Below, piece by piece: positions 16,673-25,221 of a stretch of DNA of 54,281 nucleotides; position 1 is the stretch's first letter, and the number at the start of each line of letters is the position of its first letter. This DNA comes from CAZEAN01 sp964510225 (GTDB lineage Bacteria > Planctomycetota > Planctomycetia > Isosphaerales > Isosphaeraceae): assembly GCA_964510225.1 (NCBI GenBank), contig CAZEAN010000029.1, forward strand, positions 1 to 54,281. Reading direction: 5' to 3'. The translations under genes were made by a program, and so were the position numbers. The notes under the pieces are model-generated. The model was not told where the DNA came from, made no database searches, and saw only the letters and a program-made list of their open reading frames with translations.

Positions 16673-17155
16673 TTAGTTGTGGCGGAGCTGCTCGAAGACA
16701 TGGTAGCCGGCGGGGTGGAGCCCCACCGCTTGGTAAGTCCGCTGTGCTCGCTCATTCTCCTGCTCGACATAGAGGCGGAGACCGATCACATCAGGCGCGG
16801 ATTCAGAGGCAGATTTGATGGCATCAAAGAGGGCTCGGAAAACCCCGCGACCCCGTTCGGATTCAATCACATAAACGCTCTGGATCCACCAAATCCAGCC
16901 GCAGCGCCAATCACTCCACTCTTTGGAGATTGCACTGATACCAATCACACGTCCGCCACGCTCAGCGATCCAGTAGCGCAGCTTGTCGGGATCGCTGAGA
17001 GCGATTTCGACCCCACGACGAACAATTGCTTCGTCCAGTGTCTTCGCTTCAGTTTCTTGCGCAAGCTTGATGTTTAACTGTGCAATAATTCCAACATCAG
17101 TGCTGTGCGCATCACGGATCCCCAACGCGGAATCGTCGAGAGGGTTATCGGACAC
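16673..17155 (-). CDS. GNAT family N-acetyltransferase
   Basis: A 160-residue acetyl-CoA-dependent acyltransferase. The GNAT fold is marked by IRDAHSTDVGIIAQLNIKLA at the N-terminus, the central strand WWIQSVYVIE, the acetyl-CoA pyrophosphate loop SERGRGVFRALFDAI, and the C-terminal GLRLYVEQENERAQRTYQAV with the helix-strand end (GYHVFE). Substrate unknown. I prefer GTG 17155, which has GGAGAGG eight bases upstream and overlaps the rhomboid gene by only 11 bases; an in-frame ATG at 17218 would overlap by 74 bases. The tight overlap makes an operon with the rhomboid protease likely. Confidence 0.85.
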   Translation of the reverse strand: MSDNPLDDSALGIRDAHSTDVGIIAQLNIKLAQETEAKTLDEAIVRRGVEIALSDPDKLRYWIAERGGRVIGISAISKEWSDWRCGWIWWIQSVYVIESERGRGVFRALFDAIKSASESAPDVIGLRLYVEQENERAQRTYQAVGLHPAGYHVFEQLRHN

Positions 17156-18086
17156 GGGGATCACCTCTCCGTCGGTTCCGTGCACGCCGGCTCGCTTCTT
17201 CCAAGACTTGGTTCTCATCGGCCGTTAGGGATTCTCTACCATCCCGGGCGATCTTATCGAGTAATTCGTCGACTCGACGTTCCAACTGGTCGGACTGATC
17301 TGACCGCTCGCGTTGGCGGGGCGTTCGCTGACCTGGTTCAACGGAAGCTGGCCGCGTGTCGTCGGATCGGACGACCCGAAGTCGTGGTCTTGAACGGCCG
17401 AGTGAACGACCGAGTTGGGCAAAAAGAGTTGTCCAGCGGAACTTCGAGTAATGATAGAGAAAACCGTACGCTGCACCACTTAAATGAGCCATATAAGCGA
17501 TCGGCTCGGTTTCAAGGTTATTCATCTGATTGCTGAAACCGACAAGATCTTTCACGAGGAAGAGAATGACGCAGAGCCAGAGTGGGACGGGAATAATGAA
17601 CATCAAGAGGATGATTCGATTGGGGTAATGCATTGCCATGATCACGAGTGTTGCCGAGACCGCTCCGGAGGCGCCCAAGGCCACATTCGGAATCTGATCA
17701 GGTCCCAAAAGGTCGGCAAACGCCCACGAGAGATTGGAGATAATGCCCGCGACCAAGTACATCGCGAGGAATTCGCGCGAGCCATAGATGCGTTCGACCT
17801 CACTCCCTGCAAACCATAAGACCAACATATTGAAGAGGAGATGCATGAGATCGAAATGCAGAAAGGCGGCAGTTAAGGCTTGATAGAAGCCAAGACCAAG
17901 AAACTGGTCACTGTGAATCGCTAAGTATTCACCAAGGAGTCGTTGTGTATTGATTCCGCCGAGCCAACCAACGAGGAAGACGACCACATTGATTGCAACA
18001 ATGAGCTTGGTTGCGGTCCAACCGTTGGCAAATCCAAAGAATTGGTTCGGTTCGCGCCTGGCGTAATCGCGGTCGTAAATACCCAT
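17145..18086 (-). CDS. Rhomboid family intramembrane serine protease
   Basis: A 313-residue polytopic membrane protease that cleaves substrates inside the lipid bilayer. The catalytic dyad is Ser140 in LGASGAVSA and His201 in AYMAHLSGAAYGF; the oxyanion-hole His82 and Asn86 are in LMHLLFNML. Six membrane helices fit residues about 27-210. The C-terminal 95 residues are soluble, charged and Arg/Glu-rich (QRTPRQRERSDQSDQLERR) with a short C-terminal helix (ADENQVLEEASRRAR), the layout seen in planctomycete rhomboids with a cytosolic tail. It overlaps the GNAT gene. The physiological substrate is unknown. Confidence 0.93.
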   Translation of the reverse strand: MGIYDRDYARREPNQFFGFANGWTATKLIVAINVVVFLVGWLGGINTQRLLGEYLAIHSDQFLGLGFYQALTAAFLHFDLMHLLFNMLVLWFAGSEVERIYGSREFLAMYLVAGIISNLSWAFADLLGPDQIPNVALGASGAVSATLVIMAMHYPNRIILLMFIIPVPLWLCVILFLVKDLVGFSNQMNNLETEPIAYMAHLSGAAYGFLYHYSKFRWTTLFAQLGRSLGRSRPRLRVVRSDDTRPASVEPGQRTPRQRERSDQSDQLERRVDELLDKIARDGRESLTADENQVLEEASRRARNRRRGDPRVR

Positions 18087-18213
18087 ATTCTAATCTTGCT
18101 GGTAACGTTCGTTGGTTGATTTGGGTGTATGTTTACTGAATCAGGTGTTTGATGCGTTGCCCTGCATGTTGGGACTTATGTCTTGGCACGTCGGAGGCCT
18201 CAATTGTGTTCCT

Positions 18214-18585
18214 CTAATCTGCTTGGAGAGCCATTAATGCCTCAGAACGAGTCTCGTAAATCGGCCAGAGGATGTCGAGTGACGTTAACCGGAGTAACTC
18301 CCGAGCACGCGAAGAGACTCCCGAGAGTGCCATCTGTCCGTTTTTTTCGAGGACCATCCGCCAGCAACGGAGGAGAACACTCAAGAAGCTCGATCCAAAA
18401 TAAGCGACCTCCGCAAGATCGACGAGGACCACGGGGTCGGGTAAGGAACGCACTGGACCAAGAACTAAGTCGGCGATTTCATTCGTCGCCTCAAAGTCAA
18501 GATCTTCCAGTTGCGGGGAAGGGAAGACGATCGTGACATCGCCATGGCGCTCAATCGTGAATAGATCTTCGTTGCTGTCTGACAT
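18214..18585 (-). CDS. STAS domain protein (anti-sigma factor antagonist-like)
   Basis: A 123-residue stand-alone STAS domain. FTIERHGDVTIVFPSPQLED forms the first strands; VVLVDLAEVAYFGSSFLSVL is the phosphoacceptor loop, where the Ser pair (GSS) corresponds to the Ser phosphorylated in SpoIIAA/RsbV (usually DSSGL). Here the Asp and Gly are replaced (GSSFL), so regulation by phosphorylation is uncertain. The C-terminal helix ETRSEALMAL is typical. Such proteins bind anti-sigma kinases or act in stressosome-like complexes; no kinase, sigma factor or PP2C phosphatase gene is adjacent. Confidence 0.85.
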   Translation of the reverse strand: MSDSNEDLFTIERHGDVTIVFPSPQLEDLDFEATNEIADLVLGPVRSLPDPVVLVDLAEVAYFGSSFLSVLLRCWRMVLEKNGQMALSGVSSRARELLRLTSLDILWPIYETRSEALMALQAD

Positions 18586-18719
18586 CGGCTGTTACAAGCG
18601 GATTGGGGGCAATTCAGAATGCTTCAGAGTTCTAACATACACTATGGTGGTGAATTCCGGAGGACAAGACAAGTCTCGGCCCCCGTTCTCGTAGTCCAGA
18701 TTGCGTTCGATTACAAACC

Positions 18720-18947
18720 CTATGCCGAGGGCCGATAGTTTGAGAACGCCCGGACGACCTCAAAGAGATCGTTGCTCACCAGGAGTTCATCCTGTTCGAA
18801 ATCACGGAGCCAGACGTAATTGTCCCGGTAAGCTTGTGCCAAGAGCGGGTAGAGGTCGGCCAATCGAATGGAGACGCCGGGGGTACCAGGATCATGCGTT
18901 TTCTCTTCAACCGGCTCCGGGAAGATTCTGAGTCGAGGACTAGACAT
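18720..18947 (-). CDS. Small protein of unknown function (75 aa)
   Basis: A 75-residue acidic protein starting MSSPRLRIFPEPVEEK and ending FEVVRAFSNYRPSA. AGGAGGAG lies about six bases before ATG 18947, one of the best ribosome-binding sites in the window, which supports it as a real gene. The C-terminal half (LYPLLAQAYRDNYVWLRDFE) looks like a compact helical segment. I recall similar short proteins in planctomycete genomes but know no function. It is divergent from the DHDPS-family gene; the 403-base gap between them holds an operator-like inverted repeat and no other gene I can see. Confidence 0.65.
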   Translation of the reverse strand: MSSPRLRIFPEPVEEKTHDPGTPGVSIRLADLYPLLAQAYRDNYVWLRDFEQDELLVSNDLFEVVRAFSNYRPSA

Positions 18948-19015
18948 CGGATCTCCTCCTCCGAGCGATCCGGAGCTGCGAGCATCCCCTGGCAATCTAA
19001 GGACCAAGGCGCACG

Positions 19016-19041
19016 CAACGACGGTTACCGTACGGTCGTTG
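19016..19041. promoter_or_regulatory. Inverted repeat in the divergent intergenic region
   Basis: CAACGAC (19016-19022) and GTCGTTG (19035-19041) are inverted arms, and ACCGTACGGT (19027-19036) is a perfect palindrome nested between and partly overlapping the right arm. It lies in the 403-base gap between two divergently transcribed genes (18947 minus, 19351 plus), a natural place for an operator. No regulator is identified. Confidence 0.3.
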
Positions 19042-19350
19042 GATCGATCCCGAGCTTAATTCCGAATCAACTTGAACGTTCTACCGTTAAAGCCGATTGC
19101 TTGCCTCGGAAACTCTCGAGGCACAAACTCAGGACAAAATCGACAACTTTCATTTTCGGTTCAATTGGGTCGAGAGCATCAAGGAATTCGGCCTTTAGTT
19201 GAGGATTCTTGTGGCGAATGCTGGACGATCCTCCTTCTGCGCGCTCCCGAATCTGCTAGGCTTTCAATGGTGAGTCCTCCTCAGTCTTTTGGTCTCGGAC
19301 TCTTTACGAGATTGATCGGATCCCGCCTCCCACTCTCGGACTGAACACCC

Positions 19351-20274
19351 ATGAACCAGCCCAAATTTGTTGGTATCGTCCCGCCCGTTGCTACACCGAT
19401 CCTTGACGACGAGTCCGTTGACTTGGGGTCGCTGGAACGACTTGTCGAATTCATGGTCGAGGCGGGAGTCCACGGACTCTGGATCCTCGGGACTACCGCT
19501 CGGTTTGATCTCGTCACAGAAGCGGCACAACGGACGGCAGCGGAGACGATCATCGAAGCCGCCGGAGGTCGCGTTCCGCTCGTCCTTAATGTCTCTGAGA
19601 TGGGCACTAAGAGGGTTCTGGAGAGGGCGAATCGATTCAATGACCTTCAATTTGATGCCTTCGCTGCGCTCCCTCCTTGGTACCAGCCTTTCACCGGTGG
19701 TGAAGTTCTCTCGTTCTTCCAGACTCTTGCCGATGAACTTCCCCGCCCATTGGTAATCTACAACGCCCCATGGGTCTGCAACCAACTTAGCTTCGAACAT
19801 CTCCGGGTTCTAGCAGAGCACCCCCGGATCATCGGCGTGAAAGATGTTTGCCCAAGCCTCTTTCGGACACAAGATTGGCCATCGGAAGAGCGTGAAGCGC
19901 AGCAGTTTAGTTACTTACATGGGTTTGATCTGGTGGCGAATTCGACGGCACTGGGAGCCGATGGGTTTGTTCCCGCGCTCGGTAACGCATTCCCTGAGCT
20001 TTATGTAGCGCTCTGGAACGCGATGCAGGAGGGTGAGGAGGCCCGAGCGTTCCGGCTCCAGACGCAACTGACCCGACTCGCGCGGACAACTGGTTTTGGT
20101 CCGACACTTGCTTGTCTTGAGGCGATTTGTCGACACCGTGGCCTGATGCAACGGATGCTCCCAAGACCGATGGCTTCCCTTGATGAACCAACCGCCCGTC
20201 GTGTGGTAGACGCAGTCGAGGCCGTCGGATTCCTGCCGGAACCCACTTCTTTGACGGACCCGAGCCTCGCTTGA
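19351..20274 (+). CDS. Dihydrodipicolinate synthase / N-acetylneuraminate lyase family protein
   Basis: A 307-residue class I aldolase (TIM barrel). The Schiff-base lysine is Lys164 in IIGVKDV and the catalytic Tyr137 is in LVIYNAP. VPPVATPILDDESVD at the N-terminus matches the family. The usual GTTGE(S/A) substrate loop reads GTTARFDLVT (47-56), and the C-terminal part is more divergent, so it is probably not the lysine-pathway DapA but a lyase or aldolase for another 2-keto acid. Cytoplasmic. It stands alone with its own upstream region; the next gene is 140 bases downstream. Confidence 0.87.
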   Translation: MNQPKFVGIVPPVATPILDDESVDLGSLERLVEFMVEAGVHGLWILGTTARFDLVTEAAQRTAAETIIEAAGGRVPLVLNVSEMGTKRVLERANRFNDLQFDAFAALPPWYQPFTGGEVLSFFQTLADELPRPLVIYNAPWVCNQLSFEHLRVLAEHPRIIGVKDVCPSLFRTQDWPSEEREAQQFSYLHGFDLVANSTALGADGFVPALGNAFPELYVALWNAMQEGEEARAFRLQTQLTRLARTTGFGPTLACLEAICRHRGLMQRMLPRPMASLDEPTARRVVDAVEAVGFLPEPTSLTDPSLA

Positions 20275-20414
20275 TCAGATCATCCAGCTTTGGATGATAA
20301 TCACCCGGAATTCGAGACGACGAGATTTTCGATTTGGATTAAGATCCGACTCGTTCATAGCCGATACCTGTCGATTCGGTTGTGCTTCGTCAAACGGTCA
20401 AGGAGGACCGCAGG

Positions 20415-21194
20415 ATGCTTCGACGATCTCCGGCTCTCGGCCTCGTTCTTTTACTGGCATTCTTTTCGATTGCTGGAGTACAGGCTGCTTCGACCACGAC
20501 GCAGAACTTTGAAGTTATAGCGCGGGATCCGGATGTCGCAGACGAGGTTGCTCGATACGCCGAGCACTATCGCGAGGTGGTCGCAGAGCATTGGCTCGAC
20601 GAGCGATTGGCCGACTGGAAAAAGCCGTGCCGGATCGAGATCAAGCTGACCGGGGGGGAAGCAGGGGGTGTTACTTCCTTTGCGTTCCGTCGTGGTACCT
20701 TGATCGATCAGGAAATGAGCCTGGAAGGTCGATTGGACCGGATCATCGCTTCGGCACTTCCTCATGAGATTACCCACTGCGTCCTGGCCTCCTGGTTTGG
20801 GGGACAGCTCCCGCGTTGGGCCGATGAAGGAGCCGCACTGTTAAGTGAGGACCGCCGCGAACGCCTCCGACATGAAGGTTTCGCGTCCGACCTCTTGTCC
20901 AGACAGGGGCACTGGTCGCTCCGAGAATTCTTTCAGATCGACGAATATCCAAAAGACCTTAAGGCTTACTATGGGCAAGCTTATTCCGTCTCGCGGTTTC
21001 TGGTAGAGATTGGAGGTCGATCTCGGTTCCTAGCTTTTCTGGACGACTCTCGTCGATATGGCTGGGATCGGGCAACCCAAGAGCACTACCGACTCACGAA
21101 TCTCCGAGAACTCGAACGGGCCTGGCAGTCTTGGTACCAGGTCGCCTCGGGAACCGCAATTGACGCCGTCGCGCTGAGCAATAGCGAACGATAG
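20415..21194 (+). CDS. Secreted peptidase MA-like gluzincin metalloprotease
   Basis: A 259-residue exported protein with a signal peptide (residues about 4-25, ending GVQAAS). The zinc-protease motif HEITH is at 117-121, with the third ligand Glu138 in WADEGAALLSE, the layout of the peptidase MA-like family (HExxH-x16-E). FFQIDEYPKD and AYYGQAYSVSRFLVE follow as in relatives. It is likely periplasmic or surface-exposed; substrate unknown. AAGGAGG upstream of ATG 20415 decides the start; an in-frame ATG-like start at 20382 would place the signal peptide internally. Confidence 0.82.
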   Translation: MLRRSPALGLVLLLAFFSIAGVQAASTTTQNFEVIARDPDVADEVARYAEHYREVVAEHWLDERLADWKKPCRIEIKLTGGEAGGVTSFAFRRGTLIDQEMSLEGRLDRIIASALPHEITHCVLASWFGGQLPRWADEGAALLSEDRRERLRHEGFASDLLSRQGHWSLREFFQIDEYPKDLKAYYGQAYSVSRFLVEIGGRSRFLAFLDDSRRYGWDRATQEHYRLTNLRELERAWQSWYQVASGTAIDAVALSNSER

Positions 21195-21232
21195 ACGAAG
21201 ACTCTGATGTTTGACGTTTTCAATGCTTCGTC

Positions 21233-21278
21233 CTTGGTGATCCCGTAGCGGATTGTGGTATTCTGAAGAATCACCAAG
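21233..21278. promoter_or_regulatory. Inverted repeat around a possible promoter for the alpha/beta hydrolase gene
   Basis: CTTGGTGAT (21233-21241) and ATCACCAAG (21270-21278) form a perfect 9-bp inverted repeat. Between them lies TATTCT (21259-21264), a fair -10 hexamer, with TTGGTG as a possible -35 at 19-base spacing. Arms that cover both -35 and the region after -10 fit an operator; as RNA they would also form a hairpin. This is inference from sequence only. Confidence 0.3.
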
Positions 21279-21334
21279 CCGCAGTCGGTCGATCACCGAT
21301 CGGCCTCACCCACCAGGGTTCGGAGCAACCTCGA

Positions 21335-22201
21335 GTGATGAAGACGACGACGGGTCGAGGCTTTTTTAATCTCCCGCTTGTACTCCGATCGTATCAACGA
21401 TCGTCTCCCTTGGTCCTCGTCAATGGGCTCGCGGAGCAAGCAGAGAGTTGGTTTGCAAACCGCCCGTTCTGGTCTCGGCAGTTCGATGTCAAAGTCCCCG
21501 AATTGTTGGTCTACAACAGTGACTCGCTTCATCGCCACATCCAAAACGGTGGTGAAGTGACCATCGGCTATCTCGCAGAACGACTCTCAACTTATCTAGA
21601 CGAGTTCGTCCAACGGGCACCTTACTTCTTAGTCGGGTCGAGCTTGGGCGGTCAGATTATCTTGACTTATGCAGATCGATATCCGGATCATGTCGCGCGG
21701 ATCGTCCTGATCTGTCCATCGGGGTTCGCGGGGGATGAGGCGCTCCCTGTAATCGATGGGGTCCGTCGGAGCGATTACGACGCGTTGGTACGGTCAGTCT
21801 TCCATCGTCGGCACTTCGCCAATGACGACCTTGTCGATGCCTTCGAGCGTAAATTTGCCGATCGACGCTGGAAGAAAGGGGTCCTCCGGACGCTCCGAGG
21901 GACGGTAGGACATTCGGTTGCCAATCTGCTCCCGAGGATTGCTCATCCAACCCTCTTGATCTGGGGGCAGGATGACAGGATCATCAATGACGTTCCGGGG
22001 TCCATCTTGGCAGCCCGAGAGATGAGAATGGCGCAGCAAGTGTTGATCCCGAAGTGTGGCCACGCGCCGCAGATCGAACGCGCGGGTCTTGTGAACAAAC
22101 TGGTCTCGCGTTTCCTCCGAGGACGACTCACCTCGATCCCCGCCACTCTCGACGCGAATCGTCTTGTCTCCAAAACGCCGAATTCATTATTGAGTGAATA
22201 G
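21335..22201 (+). CDS. Alpha/beta hydrolase
   Basis: A 288-residue serine hydrolase. Nucleophile Ser103 is in the elbow LVGSSLGGQ; the acid is in LLIWGQDDRII and the His in PKCGHAPQIE, completing the triad. An early LVLVNGLAEQ gives the oxyanion-hole strand (usually HG, here NG). A lid region spans about 130-190. Start: GTG 21335 with GGAG nine bases upstream, or ATG 21338. It is 84 bases before a PmtA-like methyltransferase and a GH3-family enzyme, so it may process a lipid or thioester in the same pathway. Substrate unknown. Confidence 0.87.
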   Translation: MMKTTTGRGFFNLPLVLRSYQRSSPLVLVNGLAEQAESWFANRPFWSRQFDVKVPELLVYNSDSLHRHIQNGGEVTIGYLAERLSTYLDEFVQRAPYFLVGSSLGGQIILTYADRYPDHVARIVLICPSGFAGDEALPVIDGVRRSDYDALVRSVFHRRHFANDDLVDAFERKFADRRWKKGVLRTLRGTVGHSVANLLPRIAHPTLLIWGQDDRIINDVPGSILAAREMRMAQQVLIPKCGHAPQIERAGLVNKLVSRFLRGRLTSIPATLDANRLVSKTPNSLLSE

Positions 22202-22285
22202 TTTTCAACATTCACCCCATACGCTTCGACGTGACAATCAATCAAGCTCCGATCACTAGTCGTCTGTGTTGATCAAGAACTGAAG

Positions 22286-22864
22286 ATGAATCAGCCGCTC
22301 TTGTTTCTTGGAAAGTTCCTCCGGCATGGAACGGCAATCGCCAGCCTTGCACCAAGCTCTCCCTGGCTCTCGAGAGCGACGGTCCGAAATATTGATTGGG
22401 AGCGCGCACGATCGATTGTCGAACTCGGCGCGGGGACTGGACCAATCACTGAGGTGATTGCGCAGTCAGCTCACTCAGAAGCGCAGGTGGTCGCAATCGA
22501 GCGTGATCCAGATTTTGTCAACGTCCTCAAATCACGTTTTGGGGAAGTCCCCAACTTGTCGATTGTCCAGGGGGATATTTGCGATCTGGAATCGATTCTG
22601 GGAGCCCAGAGTATCTCGTCGGTTGACGTGGTCATCTCCGGGCTTCCCGTCCCGTCCTTTCCGAAAGACCTTCGTGAGTCCTACTTTCGGAGCCTGAGAC
22701 GGCTCACGACGCCGACCGCGGTCTACCATCAGATTACCGAACTTCCTTGGGTCTATCTTCGCTTCTACCGTCGGTACTTTGAGAACGTCCGATTTGTGTT
22801 TGAACCCCGAAACATCCCTCCGGCGGGAGCCTACCATTGCAGCGGACTCAGAACACTCGATTGA
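22286..22864 (+). CDS. PmtA-like phospholipid N-methyltransferase (class I SAM methyltransferase)
   Basis: A 192-residue S-adenosylmethionine-dependent methyltransferase. The N-terminal segment FLGKFLRHGTAIASLAPSS followed by IVELGAGTGPIT (SAM motif I) and VVAIERDPDF is the pattern of PmtA-type phosphatidylethanolamine N-methyltransferases, and SGLPVPSFPKDL matches the post-II region. It lacks membrane helices; PmtA is a peripheral membrane enzyme. The 3' end overlaps the GH3 gene by 28 bases, so they are probably translated together. Whether it methylates PE to phosphatidylcholine or another amine lipid is not shown by sequence; the rRNA adenine dimethylase-like group is the alternative. Confidence 0.8.
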   Translation: MNQPLLFLGKFLRHGTAIASLAPSSPWLSRATVRNIDWERARSIVELGAGTGPITEVIAQSAHSEAQVVAIERDPDFVNVLKSRFGEVPNLSIVQGDICDLESILGAQSISSVDVVISGLPVPSFPKDLRESYFRSLRRLTTPTAVYHQITELPWVYLRFYRRYFENVRFVFEPRNIPPAGAYHCSGLRTLD

Positions 22865-24441
22865 ACGGACCCGATCGACTGTTCCGGAGTCTAGTGCAGT
22901 ACGGCGCCACTTGGATTGCGACCCGACGGCCGGCTGATTTTCCGGGACGATCCCCTTCGGTTGAACAGCGGCTCCAACTACGCCGTTTGCTCCGAACTGC
23001 TGTCCGGACCCGATTCGGCCGCGACCATGGGTTCCTGGAGGTCCTCAAGCAATCGAAAGGCACGCAAGAATCTCTCTTGGTGCAGAATTATCAACAAGCA
23101 GTACCAATCCGCACGTATGAGCAATTGTGGAATGAGTACCTCTCCCGATTCTATCCGAACCTCTGGAATCTGACGTGGCCCGGTCTTATTCCCTACTTTG
23201 CGCTAACGAGTGGAACAACCCAGGGTGCAACGAAATATATTCCGGTCTCGCGGTCGATGATCGCGTCCAACCAGGCCGCTGGTTGGAGTACGGTAAAGTC
23301 CTACCTCGCAAGCAATCCCCAATCGAGATTGTTTGAAGGCAAGATGTTTTTCCTTGGCGGTTCCACCGACCTCGGAGAGCCGTCGCCTGGCGTCTCCGAA
23401 GGTGATCTTAGCGCGATTGCAAATCGGGAACTGAGCCCTCTCTTGCGTCCCTTCGGCTTCCCTCCGTTAGAACTGGCGCTGGATACGGACTGGGATCGCA
23501 AGCTGACCCGCCTTGCCGATCAGTCGTCGACCGATCGCATTACTTTAATAACCGGTGTCCCGAGTTGGCTCTTGATCCTCTTCCAACGACTCTTAGAGCG
23601 AACGGGCTGTGCCACCATCGCAGAAGTCTGGCCCGATCTGGAATTGGTGGTTCATGGCGGGCTCAAGTTCGATCCCTACCGATCGACCTTTGAGCAGATT
23701 CTAGGATCCCCTCAGATCCAACTCTTAGAAACGTATCCGTGTTCAGAAGGCTTTGTTGCGTTTGAAGACTTGGAGACGGGTCTCCTTCGACTCAAGCTGG
23801 ACCACGGGATCTTCTTCGAGTTTATTCCGGTCGACCAGCTAGATGATCCCAATCCGAGACGCGATTGGCTTGGGAATGTCGAGCCTCGGATTAATTATGC
23901 GATCCTGATGACAACCTCCGCTTGTCTCTGGTCTCATCTTGTTGTGGATACCATTCGGTTCGAATCGGTGGACCCTCCCTTGATTGTTTTCACTGGTCGG
24001 ACAAAGTACACCCTCTCGGCATTTGGTGAGCACTTGATTAGTGAAGAAGTGGAAGGTGCGATGGCCGACGCCGCATCAGCGACAGGGGGATCGGTCTTAG
24101 AATGGCATGCCGGGCCAGTCTTTGAAGGGAAGCTTGGCTATCATCGGTTCTTGGTCGAGTTCAGCAAGCCGCCCGACGATCTCGTCAGTTTCCGCGATAA
24201 ACTCGATCAGAATCTCTGCGATCGAAACGCAGACTATCAAGCACATCGAGTGGAAGCGGTTGGACTTCCGGCACCCTCATTGGTCGAGGTCAGCCCCGGC
24301 GGATTCACCGACTGGATGCGTTCTAAAGGAAAGCTCGGTGGTCAACACAAAGTCCCTCGGATGGATAACCAAGGGACGTTAACTAATGAACTGTTAGACC
24401 ACTTCGATCGGCAGGGGGCGATTACCCGCCGAATCAACTGA
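22837..24441 (+). CDS. GH3 family acyl-adenylating enzyme (GH3 auxin-responsive promoter family)
   Basis: A 534-residue bacterial GH3 protein. The ATP-binding motif TSGTTQGATKYIPVS is at about residues 126-140, with LVVHGGLKFDPY, LLETYPCSEGFVAF and FTGRTKYTLSAFGEHL further on in the usual order. Plant GH3 enzymes conjugate amino acids to acyl adenylates; bacterial ones are largely uncharacterised. Start: TTG 22837 has GGGAG at seven bases; a TTG at 22861 overlapping the methyltransferase stop is the alternative. Translational overlap with the PmtA-like gene and proximity of an alpha/beta hydrolase suggest a shared lipid or acyl-amide pathway. Confidence 0.9.
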   Translation: MQRTQNTRLNGPDRLFRSLVQYGATWIATRRPADFPGRSPSVEQRLQLRRLLRTAVRTRFGRDHGFLEVLKQSKGTQESLLVQNYQQAVPIRTYEQLWNEYLSRFYPNLWNLTWPGLIPYFALTSGTTQGATKYIPVSRSMIASNQAAGWSTVKSYLASNPQSRLFEGKMFFLGGSTDLGEPSPGVSEGDLSAIANRELSPLLRPFGFPPLELALDTDWDRKLTRLADQSSTDRITLITGVPSWLLILFQRLLERTGCATIAEVWPDLELVVHGGLKFDPYRSTFEQILGSPQIQLLETYPCSEGFVAFEDLETGLLRLKLDHGIFFEFIPVDQLDDPNPRRDWLGNVEPRINYAILMTTSACLWSHLVVDTIRFESVDPPLIVFTGRTKYTLSAFGEHLISEEVEGAMADAASATGGSVLEWHAGPVFEGKLGYHRFLVEFSKPPDDLVSFRDKLDQNLCDRNADYQAHRVEAVGLPAPSLVEVSPGGFTDWMRSKGKLGGQHKVPRMDNQGTLTNELLDHFDRQGAITRRIN

Positions 24442-24676
24442 GAGGGCAACGTCGGACGGCTGAATTGAAATTGGCCCTTGAAGGATTACAGAGAGATTGG
24501 AAATGGAGTCTCCGATAACGGGGAGTCAATGGTCTTGTAGCGCATGGATGATGAACGGCCGTGGTTTGTTAACCGCTTTCCGAGTCGTGGTGCCGAAGCT
24601 GTCCGTAGAGCTATCCGTACCTTACCATGACTAATCTGACCAATTCGGTCGACCAATTGCGGAGTGGGGGAGCGTT

Positions 24677-24985
24677 CTAACCTTCCACATTGGAATCAAA
24701 GACTCGGACCTGGGACCAGGTCTCCTTGTTCGCGTTAATGAACTGAAGGTGGCGAGGATGATCCTGGTACTGATCGTGGGCCTCGATCGATTCAAAGACC
24801 AGGTGGAGCGCAACATCAAAATGACGATCGTTTACCTCACGATCGAGCGAACGTTCTAGCGTCCCGACCCCGAAAAATCGGGTCCCCTCGTGACCAGTGA
24901 GTAATTCCTTGCACGATGCGATCAACTTCTCCTTTGCCTCGTTGGAGTTGTCTTTGAGCGAAAAGAAGACGTTGTGGGCGATCAT
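24677..24985 (-). CDS. Dabb family protein (stress-responsive A/B barrel)
   Basis: A 102-residue ferredoxin-like alpha+beta barrel. The family pattern is IAHNVFFSLKDNSNEAKEKL at the N-terminus, followed by FFGVGTL, the central FDVALHLVFES and HDQYQDHPRHLQFI, as in Dabb proteins. These small dimeric proteins are of mixed or unknown function (stress response, polyketide cyclisation). GAGG five bases before ATG 24985 fixes the start; an in-frame upstream ATG at 25018 has no support. It converges with the GH3 gene; the 235-base gap between holds no gene I can support. Confidence 0.83.
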   Translation of the reverse strand: MIAHNVFFSLKDNSNEAKEKLIASCKELLTGHEGTRFFGVGTLERSLDREVNDRHFDVALHLVFESIEAHDQYQDHPRHLQFINANKETWSQVRVFDSNVEG

Positions 24986-25221
24986 CGGATCCTCGTGGCA
25001 ACGGTGGGTTGGGATCAAGGGACGTGATAGTTGCTGTCCCCGGACGGTTTTGTAATGCCGTGTATGTTATCGGATCGGGACAGGGTCGAACACGCTCTTG
25101 AGATTCTCCGGCGATTTCAAGTGCGGAGTAGATGACCTCCGAATCATGCCAGGTTAAGATAATTTCATTGCTTTGGCCTCCCCCGCCAAGATCCCGATCA
25201 ACGATCACGGAGTATTCAGTG

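Noticed and set aside
23951..23971. GGTTCGAATC resembling a tRNA T-loop (also near 2741 and 4151)
   Set aside because: All lie inside well-supported protein genes and no acceptor, D or anticodon arm can be built around them.
24503..24634. 43-codon plus-strand ORF between the GH3 and Dabb genes
   Set aside because: No clear ribosome-binding site, no family resemblance, and located at the 3' ends of convergent genes.
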